From Nocardioides sp. Soil797 (lineage in GTDB: Bacteria > Actinomycetota > Actinomycetes > Propionibacteriales > Nocardioidaceae): a DNA stretch of 64,000 nucleotides. Numbering within the stretch: the first letter of the stretch is position 1; every line of letters begins with the position of its first letter. Under the pieces are notes generated by a model that saw nothing but the letters and a program-made list of their open reading frames with translations, was not told where the DNA came from and made no database searches. This document shows positions 17,476-25,497 of the stretch, in pieces. The stretch lies in assembly GCA_001429555.1 (NCBI GenBank), contig LMSR01000019.1, positions 82,755 to 146,754 of the forward strand, in the 5' to 3' direction. Both the position numbers and the translations under genes were made by a program.

Positions 17476-19049
17476 CACTGGTCCTTCCACGCGTCACGCA
17501 GGATCAGCTCGGTGCGCTTGGTGTAGTCGATCCCGTGCACGGACGACGAGGTGACGATGCGCGGCCAGAAGGTGACCAGGTCGGTGAGCCAGACGTTGTC
17601 GATCATGTCGGCGTTGAGCGCCGCGTAGGCGTCCTCGGCCACGTCGCCATCGGGATCCGGCGCACCCCACGCGGCGTCGGCGTGCTCGGCGTACTGGTCG
17701 GAGAGGAAGTTCGACGCGTTGTGCTCGGCGTTGAACGGGTAGGCGCTGACCGGCAGCGTGGCCGGCGTGTACTGGGCGTACGTGTGCCCGAAGATCCACA
17801 GGCCGTCGAAGTCGGCGCCCACGAGACGCTGGTACATCTGCGCGTACTCGACGGGCTGGAGGTCGACGGTGATGCCGATGTCGGCCAGGTTGGCCTGCAC
17901 GATCTGCGCCACGGCCTCGGCGGTCGGGTCACCGGCGATGTACTGCAGCGGCAGGGTCGGCACCTTGCCCACCTGCGCGGCCAGGTCCTTGGCCTTGGCG
18001 GTGTCGCGGTCGTAGTGGTGCGCGGCCGCTTCGTCGTACGCCGGGGAGGAGGGCGACCAGGACAGGTTCTGCGCGATCCCCTTGCCCCGGTAGACCTCGT
18101 CGAGGATGCGTTCGCGATCGACGGCGTAGGCAACGGCCTGCCGCAGCTTCACGTCCTTGAGGTCAGGGTTGTCCAGGTTGAAGCCGACATAGGTCTGCTG
18201 GGTGGCGCCCTCGAAGTCGAGCACGGCGTACTTCTTGTCCTTGCCGAACGTCTCGGCGTCGCGGGCGGTGGTGCCCAGGAGCAGGTCGTACTGACCGGAC
18301 CGGAGACCTGAGGCCTGCGCCTGCGGGTCGGGCACGATCTTCACGTCGACGCCGTCGAGATGCGGCTTGCCGCCCCAGTAGTCGTCGAAACGGTCGAAGG
18401 TGAGCTCCGAGTTGGGCTTCCACCCGGCGAACCTGAAGGCGCCGGTGCCGTTGTAGCCGGTGCCGGCCTTGACCTGGTCGAAGGTGTCCTCGTCGATGAT
18501 CGGAACGATGTCGAGCAGGTCGAGGATGTTGCTCAGCGGCCGGTCGAACTTGAGCGTGATCGCGTGCGGGTCGGAGGTGTCGAACCCGGTGACCGCTGCT
18601 GCGGTGCGCTGCAGCTGGACGGACCAGGCCGGGTCGGCGATGGTCTGGATCGAGAACTTCACGTCCTCGGAGGTGAACGGCTTGCCGTCGTGGAAGGTGA
18701 CGTCGTCGCGCAGCTCGAGATGGATGGAGCGTCCGTCGGGGGCGACCTTCCACGACGTGGCCAGGGCAGGGCGCGGCTCGAGGCTGTCGTGCGGGTACTC
18801 GACCAACGAGTCGTAGACCAGGCCGATCAGGGCATTGCCGCCGTCGCTGGACTGACCGAAGACCGACTTCGGGATCAGGTCGGTCTTCGCGGCCACTCGT
18901 AGGGTGCCGCCGTCGACCGGGTCGCCCGTGGAGCCGCGGTCGTTCTGCTCACCCACGGCGGAGGTGCAGGCGCTCATCAGGCACAGGGCGACGGCGATCG
19001 CCAGCAGGCGTAGCCGGGCGAATGGGCGTGGTGGGGTCACTGCGGTCAC
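17475..19049 (-). CDS. Extracellular solute-binding lipoprotein, family 5 (Opp/Dpp type)
   Basis: The 524-residue protein has a lipoprotein signal with the lipobox LMSAC, then a family-5 solute-binding domain (GGTLRVAAKTDLIPKSVFGQ, LRDDVTFHDGKPFTSEDVKFSI). It captures the ligand of the Opp-type importer. The family binds peptides, nickel, opines and various sulfur compounds including glutathione, so the ligand is not fixed. The GTG start has GAGGAA upstream and follows the ROK gene by 32 bases. Confidence 0.9.
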   Translation of the reverse strand: MTAVTPPRPFARLRLLAIAVALCLMSACTSAVGEQNDRGSTGDPVDGGTLRVAAKTDLIPKSVFGQSSDGGNALIGLVYDSLVEYPHDSLEPRPALATSWKVAPDGRSIHLELRDDVTFHDGKPFTSEDVKFSIQTIADPAWSVQLQRTAAAVTGFDTSDPHAITLKFDRPLSNILDLLDIVPIIDEDTFDQVKAGTGYNGTGAFRFAGWKPNSELTFDRFDDYWGGKPHLDGVDVKIVPDPQAQASGLRSGQYDLLLGTTARDAETFGKDKKYAVLDFEGATQQTYVGFNLDNPDLKDVKLRQAVAYAVDRERILDEVYRGKGIAQNLSWSPSSPAYDEAAAHHYDRDTAKAKDLAAQVGKVPTLPLQYIAGDPTAEAVAQIVQANLADIGITVDLQPVEYAQMYQRLVGADFDGLWIFGHTYAQYTPATLPVSAYPFNAEHNASNFLSDQYAEHADAAWGAPDPDGDVAEDAYAALNADMIDNVWLTDLVTFWPRIVTSSSVHGIDYTKRTELILRDAWKDQ

Positions 19050-19081
19050 GGGAGGGTTCCTCTCGGTGGGTGGGGTGTTGC

Positions 19082-20251
19082 TCAGGCCGTCGTACGACGG
19101 CTGGCGCGGGGCCGGCGGTGGGCGGGAAGGGCGGCGAGTGGGTCGTCATAGACGGGACCCATCGCGATGGTGCAGGCGGCGAGCGCCTGGATCTCGGTGC
19201 CGAAGCGGGTGAAGTTGAGGTCCATCGGCGGCAGTGCGGTGGCGCCACCGAAGGCGGCCACGACCTCGTCGAGCACGGCCGGGAAGGCGGTGAACGCCTG
19301 GCCCACCAGCACCATCCGGTCGGGGTCGATCATGTCGCGCACTGCGGCAGCGGTCTCGCCGAGCAACCGGGCGCGTTCGGCGAGCAGGCGCTGCGCGCCG
19401 AGCAGCCCGTCGGCGGCGGCGCGGTGGACCAGCTCGATCTCCGGGCGGGCCACGATGCCAGCCTCACGGGCCGCATGGGCGAGCGTGTGGTCACTGGCCG
19501 CGGCCTGGAAGCAGCCGGTGCGACCGCAGCCGCATCGCGCCGTGGCGCGGGTCGGGAAGTGCGCCAGGTTGGCCACGCGCGAGACCTCGGTCTGGTCGCC
19601 CTTGTCGACGGCGACCGCGAACCCGGCAGTGTTGCGGGTGTAGAGGTAGGCGGTGGAGCCACCCGTGCCGTGGCGGCGGTGGATGAACTCGGCCGCCGCG
19701 ACCGCGGCGATGTGGTCACTGGTGGCGACCTCGAGGCCGAGCACGTCGTGGAGCGCCTCCCCGCTGGCGTGCGGGTCGTGGCCGAGCTCGCTGAAGGGAG
19801 CCACCAGGCCGGCCGCCAACGGGACCCGCCTGGGCAGCTGACGCAACATGTCGATCACCGAGGCGCCGACCCACGTGAAGTCGGGCTGGTCGCGCGGCTC
19901 ACGCTCCTGCGTGCGGGTGGCGATGACTCCCCCGGCAAGGTCGCCGAGGGCCACGGTGAGCAGGCGGGTGCCGAGGTGCACGCCGACCACGACGTACTCG
20001 TCGGGATCGACGTCGACCGGGAGCCCGGGGCGACCGGTGGCGCCCACCGAGACCAGGTCGGGACGCTCACGCAGCACGCCGCCGTCGACCAGCGAGGTCA
20101 CCGCCCGGGTGACCGTGGCTGCGCTCAGCCCGGTGCTGCGCATGAGCTGGTCGCGGGTGACGACTCGGCCACCACGCACCTGCTCGAGCACGCGCCCGGG
20201 CGCGGGGCCGAAGCGGCCGCGCGTCAGGACGACCGTCGGTGACCTGGTCAT
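19082..20251 (-). CDS. ROK-family transcriptional regulator
   Basis: The 389-residue protein has an N-terminal winged-helix domain (about 15-75, VTRDQLMRSTGLSAATVTRAVTSLVDGGVL) and a C-terminal ROK domain. The ROK zinc cluster CGCGRTGCFQAAAS is present, and the ATP-binding and sugar-kinase catalytic residues look diverged, as in non-kinase ROK regulators. It heads the minus-strand run and is divergent from the dioxygenase gene, so it is a good candidate to control both. ATG 20251 has AAAGGGA upstream. ROK repressors usually sense sugars, so its association with sulfur genes is noteworthy. Confidence 0.85.
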   Translation of the reverse strand: MTRSPTVVLTRGRFGPAPGRVLEQVRGGRVVTRDQLMRSTGLSAATVTRAVTSLVDGGVLRERPDLVSVGATGRPGLPVDVDPDEYVVVGVHLGTRLLTVALGDLAGGVIATRTQEREPRDQPDFTWVGASVIDMLRQLPRRVPLAAGLVAPFSELGHDPHASGEALHDVLGLEVATSDHIAAVAAAEFIHRRHGTGGSTAYLYTRNTAGFAVAVDKGDQTEVSRVANLAHFPTRATARCGCGRTGCFQAAASDHTLAHAAREAGIVARPEIELVHRAAADGLLGAQRLLAERARLLGETAAAVRDMIDPDRMVLVGQAFTAFPAVLDEVVAAFGGATALPPMDLNFTRFGTEIQALAACTIAMGPVYDDPLAALPAHRRPRASRRTTA

Positions 20252-20423
20252 CGGTTCCCTTTCAAGACAATCTCTAGTGACTTGCTCTACTTAACCAGAT
20301 GGGAACGCGGAATCCCGCAACCACGCAGGAAATGGACGCCTTCTGGTCAGCGTGAACCGAAGCCTTGAGCGGTCGGCGCCGGCCACCGACAGTGGAGCCA
20401 CCCATCACATCCAGGAGGACCGC
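20252..20423. promoter_or_regulatory. Divergent promoter region between the ROK regulator and the dioxygenase
   Basis: This 172-bp gap is the shared upstream region of the two transcription units. A patch at about 20262-20300 is clearly less GC-rich than its surroundings and is the likely promoter/operator zone. I could not identify a clear operator. AGGAGG at 20412-20417 is the ribosome binding site of the dioxygenase gene. Confidence 0.5.
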
Positions 20424-21386
20424 ATGACCATCAGCATCGACCGCGCCCAGGTCTCGACTCAGGGCTCGACCCCGTCAACGATCAGCGTGCAGAAGATCGG
20501 CGGCCGCATCGGTGCCCGCATCGACGGCGTCACCCTCGGCGCCGATCTGGGCGAGCAGACCGTCGCCGAGATCCGCGCGGCCCTTCTCGAGCACAAGGTC
20601 GTCTTCTTCCGCGGGCAGGAGCACCTCGACGACGAGGCCCACATCGCGTTCGCCGAGCAGCTCGGCTCCCTGACGACCGCGCACCCGACGGTCAACACCG
20701 GCAGCGCCCGCATCTTCACCCTGACCGCCAACAAGGGGATGGCCGCCAACAGCTGGCACACCGACGTCACGTTCGTCGACCGGATCCCGGCGATCAGCAT
20801 CCTGCGCGGCGTGGTGATCCCCGAGTACGGCGGCACCACCAACTGGGCCAACACCGTGACCGCCTACGAGTCGCTGCCGCCCTCGCTGCGCGCGCTGGTC
20901 GACAACCTCTGGGCCGTGCACAGCAACGACTACGACTACGCGGCCTCGGTCGAGGACGCCACGTCCCAGGAGGAGGCGCACAAGTCGTTCAGCCGCTCAC
21001 AGTTCACCTCGACCAAGTTCGAGACCGAGCACCCCGTGGTCCGCGTGCACCCGGAGACCGGCGAGCGCTCGCTGGTGCTGGGCCACTTCGTGAAGAAGTT
21101 CGTCGGCCTCAACCAGAAGGAGTCCGCGATCCTCTTCAACCTGCTCCAGGACCGCGTCACCAAGCTCGAGAACACCGTCCGGTGGACCTGGCAGAAGGGC
21201 GACGTGGCGATGTGGGACAACCGGGCCACGCAGCACTACGCCGTGGCCGACTTCGACACCCAGCCCCGTGAGGTGCGCCGCATCACCGTGGCCGGTGACG
21301 TTCCGGTCGGCATCGACGGTCGCCGCAGCGTCCCGGTGCTCGGGGACGCCGGCTCGTTCTCCGACATCTCGGCGCTGGTCAGCTGA
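20424..21386 (+). CDS. Fe(II)/2-oxoglutarate dioxygenase, TauD/AtsK family
   Basis: The 320-residue enzyme has the facial triad of the TauD/TfdA family: His112 and Asp114 in WHTDVTF, and His271 in TQHYAV, plus the 2-oxoglutarate-binding Arg in the RRITVAG segment. Such enzymes hydroxylate the carbon next to sulfur in taurine or alkyl sulfates and release sulfite or sulfate. Together with the divergent Ssu/Ats-like transporter and the flavin monooxygenase, this predicts use of organic sulfonates or sulfate esters as a sulfur source. ATG 20424 has a perfect AGGAGG seven bases upstream, which decides it over an earlier in-frame start. Confidence 0.85.
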   Translation: MTISIDRAQVSTQGSTPSTISVQKIGGRIGARIDGVTLGADLGEQTVAEIRAALLEHKVVFFRGQEHLDDEAHIAFAEQLGSLTTAHPTVNTGSARIFTLTANKGMAANSWHTDVTFVDRIPAISILRGVVIPEYGGTTNWANTVTAYESLPPSLRALVDNLWAVHSNDYDYAASVEDATSQEEAHKSFSRSQFTSTKFETEHPVVRVHPETGERSLVLGHFVKKFVGLNQKESAILFNLLQDRVTKLENTVRWTWQKGDVAMWDNRATQHYAVADFDTQPREVRRITVAGDVPVGIDGRRSVPVLGDAGSFSDISALVS

Positions 21387-21473
21387 CTTCTCCCCGGCGC
21401 GGCCACCACTCACGCAGAGGCAGGCCGCGCCCTTCGGGGGTCGCCGTACGCCGCGGTCTTGAGCGCTCTCAGC

Positions 21474-21499
21474 CGCCGTACGGATGAACGGGCAGAACG
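21474..21499 (+). repeat. 26-bp dispersed repeat, copy 1
   Basis: This 26-bp sequence, beginning CGCCGTACGGATGAACGGG, matches 34571-34596 with three mismatches. Both copies are intergenic and close to hairpins. Confidence 0.5.
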
Positions 21500-21510
21500 C
21501 CCCCAAACGG

Positions 21511-21547
21511 CCGTCACCCCCGCTCGGCGATCGAGCGGGGGTGACGG
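21511..21547. terminator. Bidirectional terminator hairpin
   Basis: A perfect 16-base stem (21511-21526 with 21532-21547, sequence CCGTCACCCCCGCTCG) closes a five-base loop GCGAT and is followed by ATTTCCCGTTCTT. It lies between the convergent dioxygenase and dehydrogenase E2 genes, and can serve both. Confidence 0.75.
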
Positions 21548-21583
21548 ATTTCCCGTTCTTCTGAACGCGGTCGAAGCGCAGGC

Positions 21584-23062
21584 TCAGAACAGCAGCGCGC
21601 TGGCCGGGTCCTCGAGGATGCCGGCGACATCCGCGATGAACCGGGAGCCCTTCTCGCCGTCGACATGACGGTGGTCGAAGGAGAGCGCCAACGTGGTCAC
21701 GTCACGCACGCACAGCTCACCGGACTCGTCGACCCACGGCTTCTTCCTGATCGAGCCGAAGCACAGGATCGCGGACTCGCCCGGGTTGATGATCGGCGTG
21801 CCCGCGTCGACGCCGAAGACGCCGACGTTGGTGATCGTGAACGTGCCACCGCTCATCTCGGCCGGCTGGGTCTTGCCTTCACGCGCGGTGGCGGTGAGCT
21901 GGTTGAGCGCACCGGCCAGGTCGAGCAGCCCGAGCTGCTCGGCGTCCTTCACGTTCGGCACGACCAACCCACGCGGGGTGGCTGCGGCGATCCCGAGGTT
22001 CACGTAGTTCTTGAACACGACCTCCTGGGCGGCGTCGTCCCAGTAGGAGTTGATCTCGGGGGTACGCCGCATGGCGAGCATCACCGCACGAGCCAGCACC
22101 AGCAGCGGCGAGACCTTCACGTCGCGGAACTCGCGGCGAGCCTTGAGCCGGTCGACGAACTCCATCGTGCGGGTGACGTCGACGGTGATCCACTCGGTGA
22201 CATGGGGGATGGTGAACGCGGAGTTCACCATCGCCTGGCCCATCATCTTGCGGACACCCTTGATCGGCTCGCGGGTCTCGCGCTCGCCGGTTCCCTCCCG
22301 CGTTACCGAAGCGTATGCAGCTTCTGAGCCACCAGAACCTGCGGACTGTTCGGTAACGCCCACGGCGGCCTGCACGTCGTCACGGGTGACGGTGCCGTTG
22401 GGGCCGGTCGGAGTGAGCGAGGACAGGTCGACCCCGAGCTCCTTGGCCAGCTTGCGCACCGGCGGCTTGGCGAGTGCACGCGCAGCCGCCGGGTCGGTGG
22501 CCCTGGCCGGCACGAACGCCGGTGTCACGGCGGACGGCGTGACCGCCGATTGCGCCGGAACCGCGGGCTCGTCGGCCTCGATCACCGGGTCGGACTGGGC
22601 GCCACCGGGTGCGAAGGCGCCCTGCACCTGCATCTGGGTGGCGGCCGCCGACTCGGTCGACGGGGAGGCAGATCCCTTGCGCGGACGGCGGACCGGGCCA
22701 CGGTCGGCCTTCATCCGGCCGACCAGGCTCTCGCCCTCGCCACCACCGCTGGCGGCCGGGTTGGACAGGTCGATCTCGCCGATGTCACGGGCAGGTGCGT
22801 CCCCCGATGGGGCAGCGGGGGCTTCGTCCGGGTCGCCGACGGAGATGATCGGGGTGCCGACGGGAATCATCTCGCCCTCGGGCACCAGCAACGCGAGCAC
22901 GGTGCCGGCGTACGGCGAGGGCAGCTCGACCAGCGACTTCGCGGTCTCGATCTCGACGATGATGTCGTTGACCTCGATGACGTCGCCGACCTTGACCTTC
23001 CACGCGACGATCTCGGCCTCGGTCAGGCCTTCGCCGACGTCGGGCAACAGGAATTCAGACAC
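21584..23062 (-). CDS. bkdC: Dihydrolipoamide acyltransferase E2, branched-chain 2-oxoacid dehydrogenase
   Basis: The 492-residue E2 has a lipoyl domain (about 1-77; lipoyl Lys42 in ETAKS), a long Ala/Pro linker, a peripheral-subunit-binding domain (about 198-233, VRKLAKELGVDLSSLTPTG) and a catalytic acyltransferase domain (about 262-492) with SFDHRHVDG near the C-terminus. It transfers acyl groups from lipoate to CoA. GTG 23062 matches the family start VSEFLLPDVGEG. Residues 236-254, between the binding and catalytic domains, are encoded by a 56-bp palindromic repeat element found elsewhere in the window. The gene ends the E1a-E1b-E2 operon. Confidence 0.9.
   Translation of the reverse strand: MSEFLLPDVGEGLTEAEIVAWKVKVGDVIEVNDIIVEIETAKSLVELPSPYAGTVLALLVPEGEMIPVGTPIISVGDPDEAPAAPSGDAPARDIGEIDLSNPAASGGGEGESLVGRMKADRGPVRRPRKGSASPSTESAAATQMQVQGAFAPGGAQSDPVIEADEPAVPAQSAVTPSAVTPAFVPARATDPAAARALAKPPVRKLAKELGVDLSSLTPTGPNGTVTRDDVQAAVGVTEQSAGSGGSEAAYASVTREGTGERETREPIKGVRKMMGQAMVNSAFTIPHVTEWITVDVTRTMEFVDRLKARREFRDVKVSPLLVLARAVMLAMRRTPEINSYWDDAAQEVVFKNYVNLGIAAATPRGLVVPNVKDAEQLGLLDLAGALNQLTATAREGKTQPAEMSGGTFTITNVGVFGVDAGTPIINPGESAILCFGSIRKKPWVDESGELCVRDVTTLALSFDHRHVDGEKGSRFIADVAGILEDPASALLF
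22302..22357 (-). repeat. 56-bp palindromic repeat element, copy A (in frame within bkdC)
   Basis: Read on the gene strand, the left arm is GTTACCGAACAGTCCGCAGG and the right arm ends CTGCATACGCTTCGGTAAC. These arms are identical to those of copy C at 61906-61961. The element is entirely coding, has no stop in the used frame, and encodes VTEQSAGSGGSEAAYASVT. Confidence 0.9.
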
Positions 23063-23072
23063 GGCAGTCCTC

Positions 23073-24053
23073 TCAGAACTCGAGCGAGCGGTCGACGGCA
23101 TCCAGCACCCGGTCGAGGTCGGGGAGGAAGTCCTCCTCGATCCGCGACGGCGGGTAGGGGGTGTCGAAGCCACCGACGCGCAGCACCGGGGCCTCGAGGT
23201 TGTAGAAGCACTGCTCGGTGATGCGGGACGCAACCTCCGAGCCCATGCCGAGGTTGACGTGGGCCTCGTGGACGATCACGGCGCGGCCGGTACGGCGTAC
23301 GGAGTCGTAGACCGGGCCCATGTCGAGCGGCGAGAGCGTGCGCAGGTCGATGACCTCGACCGACTTGCCCTCGGATGCCGCGGCGTCGGCCGCCTTGAGC
23401 GCGGTCTTCACCGTCGGACCGTAGGCCAGCAGCGTGACGTCGGTGCCGGTCCTGACCACCCGCGAGGTGAACAGCGGCTCGGGCGCCTGTGTCTCGTCGA
23501 GCTCGGCCTTGTCGGCGTGGTACTGACGCTTCGGCTCGAGGAAGATCACCGGGTCGTCACAGGCGATCGCCTGCTGCAACATCCAGTAGCCGTCGACGGG
23601 GTTCGAGCAGGCCACGACCTTCAGGCCGGGGGTGTGCGCGAACTGCGCCTCCGGGGACTCCGAGTGGTGCTCGACCGCGCCGATGCCGCCACCGAAGGGG
23701 ATGCGGATGACGATCGGCATCTTCGTGAATCCCTTGGAACGGAAGTGGATCTTGGCGACCTGGCACACGATCTGGTCGTAGGCCGGGTAGACGAAGCCGT
23801 CGAACTGGATCTCCACGACGGGGCGGTAGCCGCGCATCGCCATGCCGACCGCGGTGCCGACGATGCCGGACTCGGCCAGCGGTGAGTCGATGACACGGTC
23901 CTCACCGAAGTCCTTCTGCAGGCCGTCGGTGATGCGGAAGACGCCGCCGAGCTTGCCGACGTCCTCACCCATGACGAGGACCTTGGGGTCGTCTTCCATC
24001 GCCTTGCGCAGCCCCATGTTGAGGCCCTTGGCGAGGGTGATCCTGGTGCTCAT
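23073..24053 (-). CDS. bkdB: 2-oxoisovalerate dehydrogenase E1 beta subunit
   Basis: The 326-residue protein is a transketolase-like pyrimidine domain followed by a transketolase C-terminal domain. Characteristic segments are VLVMGEDVGKLGGVFRIT, SPLAESGIVGTAVGMAMRGYRPVVEIQF and PFGGGIGAVEHHSESPEA. It forms the thiamine-diphosphate-dependent E1 heterotetramer with the alpha subunit and decarboxylates branched-chain 2-oxoacids. Its ATG overlaps the alpha subunit stop (ATGA), and it precedes the E2 gene by 10 bases. Confidence 0.92.
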   Translation of the reverse strand: MSTRITLAKGLNMGLRKAMEDDPKVLVMGEDVGKLGGVFRITDGLQKDFGEDRVIDSPLAESGIVGTAVGMAMRGYRPVVEIQFDGFVYPAYDQIVCQVAKIHFRSKGFTKMPIVIRIPFGGGIGAVEHHSESPEAQFAHTPGLKVVACSNPVDGYWMLQQAIACDDPVIFLEPKRQYHADKAELDETQAPEPLFTSRVVRTGTDVTLLAYGPTVKTALKAADAAASEGKSVEVIDLRTLSPLDMGPVYDSVRRTGRAVIVHEAHVNLGMGSEVASRITEQCFYNLEAPVLRVGGFDTPYPPSRIEEDFLPDLDRVLDAVDRSLEF

Positions 24054-25204
24054 CAGTGGGCCTCCTCAAAGCTCGCGTGGTAGGCCGCGAACGCATCACG
24101 CTGCTCGGCCAGCTCCTGGGGGATCTCGTCGTAGACGAAGTCGAAGATCGCCTTCGGGTCGGGGTCTGGCAGCGCCTTGCAGCCCTCACGCAGCCGGACA
24201 CCGAGCTCGTCGGCCTCGGCCTTGACCGACTCGATGAATCCGCCGTCGGCCAGGCCGTTGCGCTTGAGGTAGACCTCGACGCGGGCGATCGGGTCCTTCA
24301 GCTTCCAGTTCTCGACGTCGTCGGAGAGCCGGTAGCGGGTCGGGTCGTCGGTCGTGGTGTGGGCACCCATGCGGTAGGTGTACGCCTCGATCAGGGTCGG
24401 GCCCTGACCGTCACGGGCGCGCTGGAGCGCGGCCTGCGTGACGGCGTACGTCGCCAACACGTCGTTGCCGTCGACGCGGACGCCGGGGAAGCCGAAGCCG
24501 AGGGCGCGCTGGTAGAGCGGGATGCGGGTCTGGCGCTCGATCGGCTCGGAGATGGCCCACTGGTTGTTCTGGCAGAAGAACACGACGGGCGCGTTGTAGG
24601 AGGCGGCGAAGATGAAGCCCTCGTTGACGTCACCCTGCGAGGAGGCGCCGTCACCGAAGTGGGCGATCACGGCGGCGTCGCGGTCGGGCTCACCGGTGCC
24701 GACGACGCCGTCGCGCTGCATGCCCATGGCATACCCGGTCGCGTGCAGCACCTGCGCGCCGATCACGATCGTGTACTGGCCGAAGTTGTTGTCGTTCGGG
24801 TTCCAGCGGCCGTGGTCGACACCGCGGAAGAGGCCGAGCAGGTCGAGGGGGTCGACGCCGCGGCACCAGGCGACGCCGTGCTCGCGGTAGGTCGGGAAGA
24901 CGTAGTCCTGCGGGCGAAGGGCGCGACCGGCGCCGATCTGGGCGGCCTCCTGGCCGAGCAGCTGGGCCCAGATGCCGAGCTCGCCGTGACGCTGGAGGGC
25001 GGTCGCCTCGGTGTCGATGCGTCGGGTCAGCACCATGTCGCGGTAGAAGCCGCGCACCTGCTCGGCGCTGAAGTCGAGATCGAACTCGTCGTGGTGGACA
25101 CGCTCACCCTCGGGGGTCAGGAGCTGGACCAGCTCGGGGCCGCCATCCTCCTGTGAGGGGCCGAAGACCTTGACCAGGTCGGGCCCGAACTCTGCCTGGG
25201 ACAC
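24053..25204 (-). CDS. bkdA: 2-oxoisovalerate dehydrogenase E1 alpha subunit
   Basis: The 383-residue subunit carries the thiamine diphosphate-binding motif that starts GDGASSQGDVNEG and continues to FFCQNNQWAIS, and the conserved YRMGAHTTTDDPTRYR phosphorylation-loop region typical of branched-chain E1 alpha. It is the first gene of the operon. The GTG start has AAGGAG eight bases upstream. The 5' region 25205-25436 is noncoding and should hold the promoter, though no clear -10 stands out. E1 components for pyruvate look similar, but the sequence style favours branched-chain substrates. Confidence 0.9.
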   Translation of the reverse strand: MSQAEFGPDLVKVFGPSQEDGGPELVQLLTPEGERVHHDEFDLDFSAEQVRGFYRDMVLTRRIDTEATALQRHGELGIWAQLLGQEAAQIGAGRALRPQDYVFPTYREHGVAWCRGVDPLDLLGLFRGVDHGRWNPNDNNFGQYTIVIGAQVLHATGYAMGMQRDGVVGTGEPDRDAAVIAHFGDGASSQGDVNEGFIFAASYNAPVVFFCQNNQWAISEPIERQTRIPLYQRALGFGFPGVRVDGNDVLATYAVTQAALQRARDGQGPTLIEAYTYRMGAHTTTDDPTRYRLSDDVENWKLKDPIARVEVYLKRNGLADGGFIESVKAEADELGVRLREGCKALPDPDPKAIFDFVYDEIPQELAEQRDAFAAYHASFEEAH

Positions 25205-25436
25205 GTTGACACTCCTTCTCTTCGCCGGCCTGCGGGGTCACCGCGCCCGGGTGTGGGAACTCGGCTCCGCCCCTGTCCTGTTGGTGGTGGGACGGGGGAC
25301 GGAACTGGCTTTCCGGAGCGTGAAGACCATCTGTGACTGGCACCACACTGCCGTGCTCCCAAGGTACCCGTCCAGCCGGTCACGTCGCCAATCCGGACGC
25401 CTGCGTCCGCCGTCCCCGACGGACCCCGCCCTCCCC

Positions 25437-25493
25437 GTTACCGAAGAGTCCGCAGGATTGCTGACGGGCGCGACCTGCGGACTGTTCGGTAAC
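25437..25493. repeat. 57-bp palindromic repeat element, copy B
   Basis: The arms GTTACCGAAGAGTCCGCAGG and CCTGCGGACTGTTCGGTAAC are complementary apart from one mismatch, around a 17-base centre. The copy lies four bases beyond the stop of the siderophore permease gene and could act as its 3' hairpin. Confidence 0.9.
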
Positions 25494-25497
25494 GGCG

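Noticed and set aside
22050..23885. A 611-codon open frame on the plus strand opposite the dehydrogenase genes, and similar long antisense frames elsewhere
   Set aside because: These arise from strong third-position GC on the coding strand. Their products are low-complexity Arg/Ala/Gly-rich or Val/Asp-rich without domains, while the opposite strand encodes clear conserved enzymes.
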